From NCBI RefSeq assembly GCF_022378355.1, contig NZ_JAKMAJ010000008.1:124001-188000 (forward strand): a stretch of 64,000 bases of DNA, in the 5' to 3' direction. How positions within the stretch are numbered: position 1 is the first letter of the stretch; each line of letters starts with the position of its first letter. Source of the stretch: Brenneria bubanii (lineage in GTDB: Bacteria; Pseudomonadota; Gammaproteobacteria; Enterobacterales; Enterobacteriaceae). The translations under genes were made by a program, and so were the position numbers. The notes beneath the pieces were generated by a model, which was not told where the DNA came from, did no database searches, and worked only from the letters and a program-made list of their open reading frames with translations. Of the stretch, positions 26,956-36,672 are shown in pieces.

Positions 26956-27596
26956 ACGCACGAGACAGAATTGCCAGGCGTGCCGCGCAATATTTTTCTG
27001 ACGGCGACGTCATCAATCTCGGCATCGGTATCCCCAGTCTGTGCAGCGACTATGCGCCGCCCGGCGTCATGTTTCATACCGAAAATGGGCTGGTGGGCAT
27101 GGGGCCGCTGGTCGACGGGCTGCTGGCGGTGGAGGGCTTCTCGAATGCCACCGCACTGCGTTTCGTGCCGGTCCCCGGCGCCTGCGCGTTCGACAGCGCC
27201 GAATCTTTCGCGCTGGTGCGTTCCGGCAAACTGGCGGCGACGGTGTTGGGGGCGTTACAGGTGGCGGAGAACGGCGATCTGGCCAACTGGGCGCAACCCG
27301 GCCGGGTATTCGGTATGGGCGGCGCGATGGATCTGGTCAACGGCGCCCGCAAAGTGATTATCACCATGGAGCTGTGCACCAAGAAGGGTGAACCAAAAAT
27401 CGTTAATACGTGTAGTTATCCGCTAACGGGCAAAGGCTGTGTGAACCATATCGTCACCGAACAGTGCGTGATTGACGTCACGCGCGACGGGCTGATGCTG
27501 GTGGAATTGCTGGAAGGAATGACGCCCGCAGCGATCCAACAACAGGTCGAACCCCGGCTGATTATCGCCGATAGGTTGACCACTATGCCGGCTTAA
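26952..27596 (+). CDS. CoA-transferase subunit B
   Basis: This 214-residue partner subunit carries the catalytic glutamate in the family motif FHTENGLVGMGP (about residue 42), after NLGIGIPSLCSDYAPPGV. GMGGAMDLVNGARKVIITM and ITEQCVIDV-like sequences later in the chain are typical. With subunit A it forms the active CoA-transferase. In this operon the most likely acceptor is acetoacetate made by the BKACE enzyme, with the resulting acetoacetyl-CoA going to thiolase. Confidence 0.93.
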   Translation: MNARDRIARRAAQYFSDGDVINLGIGIPSLCSDYAPPGVMFHTENGLVGMGPLVDGLLAVEGFSNATALRFVPVPGACAFDSAESFALVRSGKLAATVLGALQVAENGDLANWAQPGRVFGMGGAMDLVNGARKVIITMELCTKKGEPKIVNTCSYPLTGKGCVNHIVTEQCVIDVTRDGLMLVELLEGMTPAAIQQQVEPRLIIADRLTTMPA

Positions 27597-27646
27597 TAAC
27601 GGCGACAGCGCTGCATTTTCCGGTTCACGCCGTGGGAGCACACTTT

Positions 27647-29002
27647 ATGACAGGGCAAAAAAATAATATGGCGTTAAATAAAATGGCCGGGTGTTCTATC
27701 AAGAACGATACGCACTCCGGAACCGCCGAGCGCCATGGTTTTGGTTCTCGCGGTTGGACCATCATCATCTTACAGGCGCTTATGTTCTGGATCGCCGCGG
27801 GAGCGGTGACCCACGGACTGAATGTGATGTTGCCTGCGTTATCGCAGACCTACAATCTGGACTACAGCAGCTTGCTGGCGCTGGCGACGCCGGCATCCTG
27901 GGCCTCGATTCCCGCCGGGCCGATATGCGCCTGGCTGTGTGAAAAGAAGGGGGCCAAATTCAATGTCATTTTCTGCCTGATCGCCTGTGGGCTGTGCTTC
28001 GGCCTGCTAGGGACTTGCGGATCGCTGGTGGGATTCACCCTGCTGTTCGCCGGCGTCTGTTTCTTTGGCACCGGATTTGCGTATGTCGGCGGCACCGCCA
28101 TCATGACCAGTTGGTTCGTGCGCAAGGCGGGTCTGGCATTGGGATGGTGTACGGTTGGGCAGACGTTTTCCAGCGCCTTTTTCGTTCCCACGCTGGCGGC
28201 GCTGTTCGTCTGGTTGGGGATCCGGCATGGGTTCTGGGGCATCTCGGTGATGATGTTTATCATGGCGATACTGGTGGCGCTGTTCGTCGCCAATAAACCC
28301 GAGGATATCGGCCTCGCGCCGGATAACGAACCGATTTCCGTCGCTGAACTGGGGGCGAGGGTGCGCGAGCACGACCGCTATGTTTGCCCGCTCGGCGTCA
28401 GGCAACTGCTGGGCATGCGCGATGTCTGGTTCATGGGGATTGCCACCGGCGCCATTTACATCATGCTGGTAGGCGTGGTCAGCCAGATCGTTCCCCGATT
28501 AATGGAGATGGGCTATGAGTTAAACACCGCCATCTTTTATATGACCCTTTCGGCACTGTTCGGCACGTTGGGCGCATACGGCTGGGGCTGGCTCAATCAC
28601 CGCATCGGGGTTAAGCGCGCGCTGCTGGTTTACACCCTCTGGTGGATGGCATCCGTGGCGATCAATCTGTTCGCCCATCATGCCGTGATGCTGTGGATCT
28701 CCCTGCTGATGATTGGTTTCAGCCTGCCGGGCGCCACCAACTTAAGCACTGCGCTGATCGCCAGTAAATTTCCCCGCCGTCTCTATGTCCGCGCCATCGG
28801 CATTGTTCACCCTATCCAATCGGTGGTGCGCTGCTTTGCTTTCTCCATTCTGGCATTCGGACTGGCGTATCTGGGCGGTTATACCGGCGCTTATCTGCTG
28901 CTGGTGGGTGTCGGCGCCATTGCGCTGGTGATGATCTGGATGACCGACGTAACGCCGGTCGATGTTAGCGTGATCGCTGATACGGGGTGGAGAGAAGCAT
29001 GA
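27647..29002 (+). CDS. MFS transporter
   Basis: This 451-residue inner-membrane protein has about 12 helices and a hydrophilic N-terminal tail of about 35 residues. The layout, with FIMAILVALFVANKPEDIGLAPDNEP between helices 6 and 7, fits the organic-acid type (OFA/ACS-like) of the major facilitator superfamily. It probably imports the growth substrate of the cluster or a pathway acid. GGGAG upstream supports the ATG at 27647. Its stop codon overlaps the start of the next gene (ATGA), so carrier and outer-membrane channel are co-expressed. Confidence 0.9.
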   Translation: MTGQKNNMALNKMAGCSIKNDTHSGTAERHGFGSRGWTIIILQALMFWIAAGAVTHGLNVMLPALSQTYNLDYSSLLALATPASWASIPAGPICAWLCEKKGAKFNVIFCLIACGLCFGLLGTCGSLVGFTLLFAGVCFFGTGFAYVGGTAIMTSWFVRKAGLALGWCTVGQTFSSAFFVPTLAALFVWLGIRHGFWGISVMMFIMAILVALFVANKPEDIGLAPDNEPISVAELGARVREHDRYVCPLGVRQLLGMRDVWFMGIATGAIYIMLVGVVSQIVPRLMEMGYELNTAIFYMTLSALFGTLGAYGWGWLNHRIGVKRALLVYTLWWMASVAINLFAHHAVMLWISLLMIGFSLPGATNLSTALIASKFPRRLYVRAIGIVHPIQSVVRCFAFSILAFGLAYLGGYTGAYLLLVGVGAIALVMIWMTDVTPVDVSVIADTGWREA

Positions 29003-29985
29003 ATCGTATTAAATTCGTGCCTGGGCATATAGTCTGCGCGATGGGACTCTGTCTGGCGGCGATGGCCGGCCACGCCGTTGCGGCAGAGGGAATCAGTCCG
29101 CTGCAACCCGGCGCAACGACGGGCAATGCCGCCGGCGCGTTGCCGCCGCCGGGATTGTATCTGATCACGGATGTCGCTTATGAAGCGGGCAAGCTGAAGA
29201 ATGAACAGGGCAAAACGGCCAGGACGCCGGCCGGTCAGCGGATCAAGGCCGCCAACGTCAGTTCCGTGGCGGCGCTGACCTGGGTTCCTGGCTGGGAGGT
29301 TCTGGGCGCGCGCTATGCCGCCGCCATAGCTCAACCATATAAATGGGCAAGGACTCGGGTCAGTGATGAAGCCGGCAGCCACGTTGTGAGTAGCAGCGGC
29401 ATGGTCAATACCGCCATTACGCCGGCGATCCTGTCATGGGATCTGGGCGGCGGATATCATCTGGGAACCGGGCTGACGCTGTATGCCGATAACGGGAAAT
29501 TCCGCTACGCATACGATGCCTCTGCCCGGCGTAATGTGAAATCCTCTACCGCCATCGGCAATGATTACTGGACGGCGGAGCCAAGCCTGGCGCTGACTTA
29601 TTTGACTGATGGCTGGAATATTACGGTTAATAATCTGCTGGATGTGAACACCACCAATAAAACGACCAAATATCGTTCTGGCATGACCTATTATCTGGAT
29701 ATGACCGTCGCCAAACATATCGATAACGTCACTCTGGGGCTTCTCGGGAATTATACCAAACAAATTACCGACGATAAAATTAATGGGAAATCGGTCTCCG
29801 CAATTCCGGGTTTTTATGGCGAAGGGAATAAAATGGAACATGTATTAGCCGGGCCGTTACTGGCCTATAATTTTGGCGGGTTTTCGATAAATGCCCGAAT
29901 GTTATTTTCGCTGCGGGCGAAGAATGATGCGGACGTGTCATTCTTCCATCTCGGATTTAGTATGCCGCTGATGCATTTTCACTGA
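28999..29985 (+). CDS. Outer-membrane channel, SphA/MetA-pathway type
   Basis: This 328-residue protein has a signal peptide ending at AVAA (about residue 28) followed by LPPPGLYLITDVAYEAGKLK, the start of the phenol/MetA-degradation outer-membrane family. The rest alternates in beta-strand style and ends in a hydrophobic terminal strand finishing HFH, with an aromatic residue next to the end. Genes of this family usually accompany degradation of aromatic or other hydrophobic compounds and probably admit the substrate. Translational coupling to the MFS gene supports a paired two-membrane uptake system. Confidence 0.82.
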   Translation: MNRIKFVPGHIVCAMGLCLAAMAGHAVAAEGISPLQPGATTGNAAGALPPPGLYLITDVAYEAGKLKNEQGKTARTPAGQRIKAANVSSVAALTWVPGWEVLGARYAAAIAQPYKWARTRVSDEAGSHVVSSSGMVNTAITPAILSWDLGGGYHLGTGLTLYADNGKFRYAYDASARRNVKSSTAIGNDYWTAEPSLALTYLTDGWNITVNNLLDVNTTNKTTKYRSGMTYYLDMTVAKHIDNVTLGLLGNYTKQITDDKINGKSVSAIPGFYGEGNKMEHVLAGPLLAYNFGGFSINARMLFSLRAKNDADVSFFHLGFSMPLMHFH

Positions 29986-30196
29986 GTGCCCCATGTTTAT
30001 TGTTTTCGGCAGGTTTCCAGCTTCAGAAAAATAAAATAACAATCGAAATGTTGTTATTCGGTAATTAATTCGGCTCGGTGCTTAATTAATTTTAGCGTAT
30101 AAGAATATACCATTACTTATATACCCATAAATAATGCGAGTCGCAGAAAGGCCAATGCGCAGCAGCTTGCGGTATGGCGGGTATAGCGAGGCATTT

Positions 30197-31375
30197 ATGA
30201 CATCACTGGTTATTGCCAGCGCCGCACGTACGGCGATTGGTAAATTTGGCGGCAGTCTGAGCACCTTTCGCGCGCCGCAACTGGGCGCATTGGTGATGGA
30301 CGCGGCGGTGCGCCGGGCGGGGATTGAACCGTCAGCGGTCACGGAAGTGATTTTCGGCAACGTGCTTCAGGCGGGTCTGGGGCAGAATCCCGCCCGTCAG
30401 GCGCTGCTGCAAGCCGGTCTACCGGATACCACGCCGGCCACCAGCATCAATATGGTCTGCGGCTCCGGTCTGCAAAGCGTGATTCTCGCGGCGCAAAGCA
30501 TCGCCGCCGGTAATGCGCACGTGGTGCTGGCCGGCGGCATGGAAAACATGTCGGCGGCGCCCTATCTGCTTAATCAGGCGCGCTGGGGATACCGCATGGG
30601 CGATCAGTCGGTAACCGACAGCATGGTCAATGACGGTCTGTTCTGCGCCATTAACCGCTATCACATGGGGGTCACGGCGGAAAATGTGGCGAAACGCTGC
30701 CATGTCAGCCGCCAAGAGCAGGATGAAGTGGCATTGCTTTCCCAGCGGCGGGCGGCGGCGGCGATTGAGCGCGGCGCATTTCGCCAGGAAATCATTCCGG
30801 TCACGCTGAAAAGCAAGAAGGGCGACACGGTGTTTGCGGTTGATGAACACCTGCGGGTCGGCACCTCGGCGGAAAGCCTGGCCAAGCTGTCGCCCGCTTT
30901 TGATCCCGCCGGTTCGGTAACGGCGGGCAATGCCTCGGGAATCAACGACGGCGCGGCGGCGCTGGTGGTGATGAGCGAGGCATGGGCAAAACAGCATGAC
31001 GTTAAGCCTTTGGCGCGTATCCGCAGCTATGCCGTGAGCGGCATCGATCCCGCCGTTATGGGGATCGGACCGGTGCCGGCGACCCGGCAGGCGTTGACCC
31101 GGGCGGGATTAACGGTCGCCGATCTGGATCTGGTGGAAGCCAACGAAGCTTTTGCCGCGCAGTTTGTCGCCGTCAGCCATGAACTCCAACTGGATATGGA
31201 TAAAACCAATATTAACGGCGGCGCCATTGCGCTGGGGCATCCTATCGGCGCATCCGGCGCCCGCATTCTGGTGACGCTGTTACATGCCTTGGCTGAACAA
31301 GATAAAACGCTGGGGCTGGCGACGCTTTGTGTCGGCGGCGGGCAGGGCGTGGCGATGATTGTAGAACGCGTTTGA
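30197..31375 (+). CDS. Second thiolase (acetyl-CoA acetyltransferase type)
   Basis: This 392-residue thiolase is distinct from the one at 25118. It has [15 protein letters not shown] (active Cys about residue 88), [15 protein letters not shown] and [11 protein letters not shown], and resembles acetoacetyl-CoA thiolase (AtoB type) more closely. It would divide acetoacetyl-CoA into two acetyl-CoA. The ATG at 30197 follows GCGAGG; an in-frame start at 30134 is less likely. A 211-base AT-rich gap separates it from the porin gene, so it may have its own promoter. Confidence 0.92.
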   Translation: MTSLVIASAARTAIGKFGGSLSTFRAPQLGALVMDAAVRRAGIEPSAVTEVIFGNVLQAGLGQNPARQALLQAGLPDTTPATSINMVCGSGLQSVILAAQSIAAGNAHVVLAGGMENMSAAPYLLNQARWGYRMGDQSVTDSMVNDGLFCAINRYHMGVTAENVAKRCHVSRQEQDEVALLSQRRAAAAIERGAFRQEIIPVTLKSKKGDTVFAVDEHLRVGTSAESLAKLSPAFDPAGSVTAGNASGINDGAAALVVMSEAWAKQHDVKPLARIRSYAVSGIDPAVMGIGPVPATRQALTRAGLTVADLDLVEANEAFAAQFVAVSHELQLDMDKTNINGGAIALGHPIGASGARILVTLLHALAEQDKTLGLATLCVGGGQGVAMIVERV

Positions 31376-31573
31376 ACCTTGTGCATGGAAAGCGTAAGCC
31401 ATGCGAAAAGATAGAGTCAGGAATATCCCTATATCGCGGCAAGTCGAGGGTTTTGTCGTTTATATCACTGATATTAAAAATTAAATGTGGCTATTTAAAA
31501 CAATAAAGACACACGCGGCCAGCCATCACATGCGCTATTGGCACGATGAAAATATCTCTACAAAGGTGAAATT

Positions 31574-33493
31574 ATGATAACGAAAAATAGAGGAAGCACC
31601 TATAAACGGCGGCTTACCATGATGTTGTTGATCTGCGGCCTGATGGGCTCGACGCAGGCCGCGGTGACCGCCGGTCAGTATAGCGCCGCGGAAAAGGGCA
31701 ACGAAGGGATGGTCAATGTGGCGGTCACCGTCGATGCCGAAGGCGTCATCAAGGATATCGTGGTGGATGCCAGTCAGGAGACGCCGGCACTGGGCGGCGA
31801 AGCCGGTCCGGCGGTGGGCAACGCCATCGTCGAGCATCAGAGCCTGAATGTGGATGGCGTAACCGGCGCGACGAATACCAGCAATGCGGTGAAGAAAGCC
31901 GTCTCGCAGGCGTTGCGTCAGGCCGGGGCGGATGTCGATCGTTATCAGGGCAAGGTCGCACGGCAAGGACAGGATGAGGAAGCCAGCGTCGATATCGTCG
32001 TTGTCGGCGGCGGCGTCTCCGGTACGGCCGCCGCGCTGGCGGCGGCGGAAAAGGGCGCCAGGGTGCTGGTGATAGAAAAAATGCCGGTTCTGGGCGGCGC
32101 GGGGCGGATGGCCAGCGGTTTTACCGCGGTGGAATCCTCGCTGCAAAAAGCCAGGGGCATGAAATATACCGCCGCCGAATTGACGCAGCGGTTACTGGAG
32201 TACAACCAATATCTTTCCAACGGACCCTTGACGAAAAAGATCGTTGATAAATCGGCTTCGACGGTTGATTGGATGATCCAACATGGCGTGGAGTTGGAAA
32301 TCGTCTCAACCACCCGCGACGCCAAACGGAGCTCCGTACAGCAAGCGCATCTTGACGATCCGATTAAGTCGGACGTGTATCACCGCATCAAAAACGGCGG
32401 CGAGGCCGCTTATCAGAAGCTGTATGCGGATTTCGGGAAACTCGGCGGGAAGGTGATGACCAAAACGGTTGGTAAGTCGCTGATTCAGGATGAAAAAGGA
32501 AAAGTGATCGGGTTAATTGCCGAAAAGGCCGACGGCGGTAAATTAACCGTCCACGCCAGGGCGGTTATTCTGGCCAGCGGCGGTTTCGGCGCGAACAAGA
32601 AGATGCTGGATGATGCAATGCTGACGTCGAACATTTTCCCGCTGGCATGGCCCAATATGGGCGAGGGGCTGCAAATGGCCTGGGCGGCCGGCGGCGCAAA
32701 ATGGGATATGCAATCGGCGTTGATTCATGCCGCGCAATTGGTCGATATCGAGCCTTCGGAAGACGCGCATCACGGCGGCGGCGATGCGGCGGCGCTGGAT
32801 AGCCCGCTGATCTGGCTGCTGAAATCGCCGCTGCTGTGGGTGGATGTGGTCGGTGAACGCTTCGCCGACGAAAGCCATATCTATGACACGGCGTTCTGGG
32901 CCAACGTCGCCTATTCCGTCGGCGGCAATTATTACATCATCGTCGATACCCCTACGCTGCAATCTTTCAGCAAAAACGCCATGCCGTTCCCGCTGTCGGG
33001 CGCCGGGCCGGCTAATCCGCCGAAACCCGGCGACTTTGTCGCGCTGGCGGATGCGGGCACCAGAGGCGGAACGAGCAAATCGATTATCAAGGGCAAGGAT
33101 ATTGCCGAACTGGCGGCGCGGATGGGCATTGCGCCTGAGCGGCTGAAAGCCACCGTTGATCGCTATAACGGCAATGTGAAAGGCAAACAGGATAAGGACT
33201 TCGGCAAGAAACCTGAATATCTGGCGTACGGTATCGAAAAAGGGCCGTACTATGCCTTCAAGGCGGTGGTGGTCAGCTTGAGTTCTCTGGGCGGCGTGCG
33301 GGTGAATTCAGACTTGCAGGTCACTAATGCGGATCTTCAGCCCATCGACGGTCTGTATGCGGTTGGGAATAATGCGGCGGGCTTCTACAGCGTACCCGGT
33401 TATCCGCCTTATCAGGGATTGGCAAATGGCTTTGCCCTGAATTCCGGGCGTATTGCCGGCGAACATGCCGTGCAAAGTTGGGTAAAAAAATAA
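31574..33493 (+). CDS. Exported FMN/FAD reductase (fumarate/urocanate reductase-like)
   Basis: This 639-residue protein has a signal peptide (about residues 1-30), an FMN-binding domain with the flavinylation motif DGVTGATNTS near residue 96 (the Thr carries FMN covalently, attached by ApbE), and a FAD domain from VDIVVVGGGVSGTAAALAAAEKGARVLVIEK (about residue 137). The tail holds GVRVN and GLYAVGNNAAGFYS motifs of flavocytochrome c reductases. No CxxCH heme motif is present, so electrons reach it by another route. Relatives reduce fumarate, urocanate or other enoates in the periplasm. Here it may reduce an unsaturated substrate of the cluster; the hut genes about 30 kb away make urocanate another candidate. 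Confidence 0.85.
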   Translation: MITKNRGSTYKRRLTMMLLICGLMGSTQAAVTAGQYSAAEKGNEGMVNVAVTVDAEGVIKDIVVDASQETPALGGEAGPAVGNAIVEHQSLNVDGVTGATNTSNAVKKAVSQALRQAGADVDRYQGKVARQGQDEEASVDIVVVGGGVSGTAAALAAAEKGARVLVIEKMPVLGGAGRMASGFTAVESSLQKARGMKYTAAELTQRLLEYNQYLSNGPLTKKIVDKSASTVDWMIQHGVELEIVSTTRDAKRSSVQQAHLDDPIKSDVYHRIKNGGEAAYQKLYADFGKLGGKVMTKTVGKSLIQDEKGKVIGLIAEKADGGKLTVHARAVILASGGFGANKKMLDDAMLTSNIFPLAWPNMGEGLQMAWAAGGAKWDMQSALIHAAQLVDIEPSEDAHHGGGDAAALDSPLIWLLKSPLLWVDVVGERFADESHIYDTAFWANVAYSVGGNYYIIVDTPTLQSFSKNAMPFPLSGAGPANPPKPGDFVALADAGTRGGTSKSIIKGKDIAELAARMGIAPERLKATVDRYNGNVKGKQDKDFGKKPEYLAYGIEKGPYYAFKAVVVSLSSLGGVRVNSDLQVTNADLQPIDGLYAVGNNAAGFYSVPGYPPYQGLANGFALNSGRIAGEHAVQSWVKK

Positions 33494-33922
33494 GCAATCA
33501 ATATTGATAATAAGCGATGCGGTGCGGGATGTGCCGCATTAATAATAACCGGAGACTGAAACAGAACGTTAATAATAAAGCTAGCGGTCAGAGAATAATT
33601 ATTATCGTAGCGTCATTAATTATATTTATGACCGAAGAGAGCGTGAGTGTACTCATTATTTTTCAAGTTGCCTGCACATTGATTGGGTTAGTCGACTCAT
33701 TGCTGAGTTCCACGCTTAAATAACCCATGCTTCACGTTTTGCAAAACGCAAAGGTGTGGTCCTGCGGCTTGAATTATTTAGGATATAACCCTTATTCATC
33801 GCCCGTTAATTTTGTGCGGAAATAAATAGCCGTAATGGGTAGCGATGAATAATTCGCTCTGCCGTTTTTTGTCATGTAATGACCCTCTGTGGCCGTCTCA
33901 TTGCTCTTTGTGAGATAGAACA
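33494..33922. other. Intergenic region with 11-base inverted repeat before the OprB gene
   Basis: This 429-base gap has a weak ORF at 33517-33723 (68 codons, hydrophobic) that I do not support as a gene. TTATTCATCGC (33792-33802) and GCGATGAATAA (33842-33852) are exact inverted repeats 39 bases apart, the kind of pair a dimeric regulator could bridge. They lie 71-131 bases before the porin gene. Confidence 0.55.
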
Positions 33923-35296
33923 ATGAAAATAACACACCGTAATATGTGGACGAGAATGTTGTCCGCCGGCGTTGTCGTATCCGGCATGATATTGACGAAC
34001 GGCGCGGCGGTTGCCGCCGATGAGGGATCGTCAGGGCGGCCGCTGTCTGAAGCGGGATCATGGCTGGCGGACCACGGGGTTACGCCGCACCTGTTCGCCT
34101 CCCAGCTCTATCTGGGTAACCCCAGCGCCGGAACGGATACGGACAATCATGAAACGCTGACGATGTTATTTGCCGGCGCGGATTTCGATCTGGATCGCAT
34201 GGGATTGATTCCCGGCGGCAGCATCCACCTGATGCAACTGTGGGTGCCGTTTAGCCATAATCTGGATCTCGGCAATCAATCGGGCGGCGTACTGGCCGGT
34301 AACCCGCCGCCTTATATCCCTAAAACGGCGCATCTGATGCGTTTTACCTATGAGCAAAAGCTGTTCAATGATCGGCTGTCGATTGAGGCCGGCAAGAGTA
34401 ATCCCGGGCAGTTCTTCGGCTTGACCAACTGCAATATTCCGTCGGCCTGCGTGAATACCATTCTCAATGAAACGGCGGTATTTGCGCCGCCGCCTTATGC
34501 AGGCTGGGGCGCGCGCATCGGTTATCACTTTACGCCGGCGCTGGCGTCCGGCATCGGCGCCTGGCGCACCTATCAGGCGTTTCCGTTCACCAATGGCTGG
34601 GAACGCTGGGATGACGACTACCAGAGCGGCAATACCCTGTTGGTCGCCAACGTGGCGAGGCGCGTCAACTGGCGGCAAGAACCTTATCCCTTTAACTGGG
34701 AAGTGATGGCGTTCCATAACTTCAAACAGTACGACGACGTCTACTATACGGTGAACGGCACCTCCAATGTGTACGACGGCAGCGCCGCTGCGCGTACCCA
34801 CGACGGCGTTTCCGGCGTTTATCTCACCGCCAGAAAAGCATTATGGCGGCGCGACGGCGGCGATGCGCAGAACCCGGCACCCAGCGCCGTCAGTCTGCAC
34901 GGCAGCGTAACGCAAACGTTGCAGTCGCATGCACACAAAGGCGTCGCCACGCTGGCGGATGCCGGGCTGATCTGGTCCGGTCCCTGGCAAAGCCGTCCTC
35001 AGGACAGTTACGGTCTGACTTTCCGCTGGGCCAGACTGACAAGCAGCGAACGGAATTACCTGCAAGATAGGTATGACGTCGCGGGCGGAACAGGATGGCA
35101 GGTGCCGACCAATGAATATCAGCTCAGTATCGACGCTTCCATCATGCTGACGCCGGAAGTCAATATGCAGATGATCGGCGCCCGCACCTGGAATAATAGT
35201 AACTGGCAATACCCGTATTCCGGCATCAAGCCGGAAAATGGCTATACCTTCTGGCTACAACTTAACGTGATGGTGGACAAGCTGCTGGGGCTGTAA
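33923..35296 (+). CDS. OprB family carbohydrate-selective porin
   Basis: This 457-residue outer-membrane protein has a signal peptide to about residue 33 (AVAADEG) followed by WLADHGVTPHLFASQLYLGNPS, typical of the OprB family. The beta-barrel is rich in aromatic girdle residues, and the chain ends with LQLNVMVDKLLGL. OprB porins admit sugars or other small polar solutes. It may serve the preceding catabolic cluster as a second entry channel or act independently; an inverted repeat upstream suggests separate regulation. A terminator-like hairpin follows. Confidence 0.82.
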   Translation: MKITHRNMWTRMLSAGVVVSGMILTNGAAVAADEGSSGRPLSEAGSWLADHGVTPHLFASQLYLGNPSAGTDTDNHETLTMLFAGADFDLDRMGLIPGGSIHLMQLWVPFSHNLDLGNQSGGVLAGNPPPYIPKTAHLMRFTYEQKLFNDRLSIEAGKSNPGQFFGLTNCNIPSACVNTILNETAVFAPPPYAGWGARIGYHFTPALASGIGAWRTYQAFPFTNGWERWDDDYQSGNTLLVANVARRVNWRQEPYPFNWEVMAFHNFKQYDDVYYTVNGTSNVYDGSAAARTHDGVSGVYLTARKALWRRDGGDAQNPAPSAVSLHGSVTQTLQSHAHKGVATLADAGLIWSGPWQSRPQDSYGLTFRWARLTSSERNYLQDRYDVAGGTGWQVPTNEYQLSIDASIMLTPEVNMQMIGARTWNNSNWQYPYSGIKPENGYTFWLQLNVMVDKLLGL

Positions 35297-35313
35297 ATCA
35301 GTATGCGGCGGGC

Positions 35314-35338
35314 GCGGGGGGGAATGTCGCTCCCCCGC
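35314..35338 (+). terminator. GC-rich hairpin after the OprB gene
   Basis: GCGGGGGGG (35314-35322) pairs with CTCCCCCGC (35330-35338) with one mismatch-prone pair and a seven-base loop, 17 bases after the stop codon. The nearest T-run (ACTTTTTC) is about 15 bases further. Confidence 0.55.
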
Positions 35339-35385
35339 TCACGCCATTATTGACTTTTTCTATGCCGGCGGGCGTCGGCAGATAG

Positions 35386-36135
35386 CTATTCGGCAACCAA
35401 ATCAAGTTTGATGCCCAGCGACGCCATGTTGTCCTGATATTCCTGCGACAGGCGGGTATCGGTAATAACCCGACTGACCTGATGGTCGTTCGAGATCGGG
35501 TAGGGCTGTATCAGACCGAATTTGCTTGAGTCGGTCAGTACGATGGTCTCGATGTCTTTGCTCAACACCGCGTCGATGACGTCGCAACGCATCATATTAC
35601 GACCGGTAAACCCCGTTTCAGGATGGTAGCCGTCAATGCCGATAAACGCCTTGTGAAAGTGTACCTGCTGGATGCCGCTGCGGGTCAAGGGCCCGACCAC
35701 CGACTGGCTGTTTTTCTGATACAGGCCGCCGAGCGTGATCACGTCGCAGTCGGTATCTTTCAGCAGATGGGCGATATAGTGGCTGACGGTAATGATGGTG
35801 ACATTTTTGCTATTGGCAACGTAGCGCGCCAGCAGGGCGTTGGTGCTGCCGCCTTCAATGAAAACGCAGTCGCCGTCGTCAATCAGCGTCGTGGCGTAAT
35901 CGGCCAGCGATTTCTTCAATTGAAAGTTGGTTTGCATGCGCGCATCGACATCATCGCTTTCTATCGCAACCGCGTAGCCGTGAGCCCGCTTGAGATAGCT
36001 GTTACGCTCCAGGGCGTTGAGATCCTGGCGGATGGTGACTTCCGATACGCCGGATAGCTGCGCTAGTTCGCAGACGCTGACGCTTTTGCGCTGATTAACG
36101 AGCTGAATAATATTTTGTTGCCGAGTGTTCATCAT
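35386..36135 (-). CDS. yciT: DeoR family regulator, YciT-like
   Basis: This regulator of about 249 residues has an N-terminal DeoR helix-turn-helix ([34 protein letters not shown], about residues 20-54) and a C-terminal sugar-phosphate-sensing domain with [53 protein letters not shown] and VLTDSSKFG. It matches E. coli YciT along its whole length, which supports the symbol, although its role here is not known from context. It converges on the OprB gene. The start is one of two adjacent ATGs (36135, 36132); a TTG further upstream has no better support. Confidence 0.82.
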   Translation of the reverse strand: MMNTRQQNIIQLVNQRKSVSVCELAQLSGVSEVTIRQDLNALERNSYLKRAHGYAVAIESDDVDARMQTNFQLKKSLADYATTLIDDGDCVFIEGGSTNALLARYVANSKNVTIITVSHYIAHLLKDTDCDVITLGGLYQKNSQSVVGPLTRSGIQQVHFHKAFIGIDGYHPETGFTGRNMMRCDVIDAVLSKDIETIVLTDSSKFGLIQPYPISNDHQVSRVITDTRLSQEYQDNMASLGIKLDLVAE

Positions 36136-36306
36136 AGCCAAATGAAAAGGAAGTGAAGGGAATGACAGATACTATAACGCGTTTGCCGACAAAGTTCGAA
36201 ATGCCGTCATTAATCGCTCCCGGCCGTCTTCCCCTTTTTTAGCTGTCTCTTATCAGATCCTCTGGTCAAGAGACAGTATTTAAAGAGAGGCGAATTATTC
36301 TTCTGG

Positions 36307-36672
36307 GTGTTTATTGAGAAAATTGATGAGCAATACGGCATACAGGATCTAGCCGCTGTAAGCAGTATCATCCTTGGATTGCCGTTACTGAAAACTCGCG
36401 CCAAACCGGGAGCGGCTACCAAAGGTACTTCGATAGCCTCGAAAATGTCTCGCCGATACCTTGATGTACATTTACCTTTTCGGCTTCCAACTTTAACGAA
36501 CAAGAGCATCAAACTTTTAAAGCCAATGTATGTTAATAATCTGGGGGCTTTCGTAGGACGCACAGTCCCTGTAGTCGGATGGTTGCTGCTGGCAAATGAC
36601 TTTGCACAGATCTCTTTTAAAACCATGGTAACTTACAATCGTATTGCTCGGAGTAATGACAAGGTATGGTGA
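36307..36672 (+). CDS. STM2901-family protein, possibly 5'-truncated
   Basis: The 121 residues from a GTG at 36307 contain GAATKGTSIASKMSRRYLDVHLPFRLPT and a hydrophobic tail VGRTVPVVGWLLLANDFAQISFKTMVTYNRI, the pattern I associate with the small enteric STM2901 family of unknown function. The frame stays open upstream to about 36214 and encodes GELFFWV, which looks like the family N-terminal helix, but there is no ATG or good ribosome site there. The true start is either GTG or has been lost. It overlaps the DUF1493 gene by seven bases. The AT-rich composition differs from its neighbours and suggests acquired DNA. Confidence 0.55.
   Translation: MFIEKIDEQYGIQDLAAVSSIILGLPLLKTRAKPGAATKGTSIASKMSRRYLDVHLPFRLPTLTNKSIKLLKPMYVNNLGAFVGRTVPVVGWLLLANDFAQISFKTMVTYNRIARSNDKVW

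Noticed and set aside
33517-33723. Possible 68-residue membrane protein
   Set aside because: Hydrophobic but without ribosome site or similarity; AT-rich DNA gives such frames by chance.
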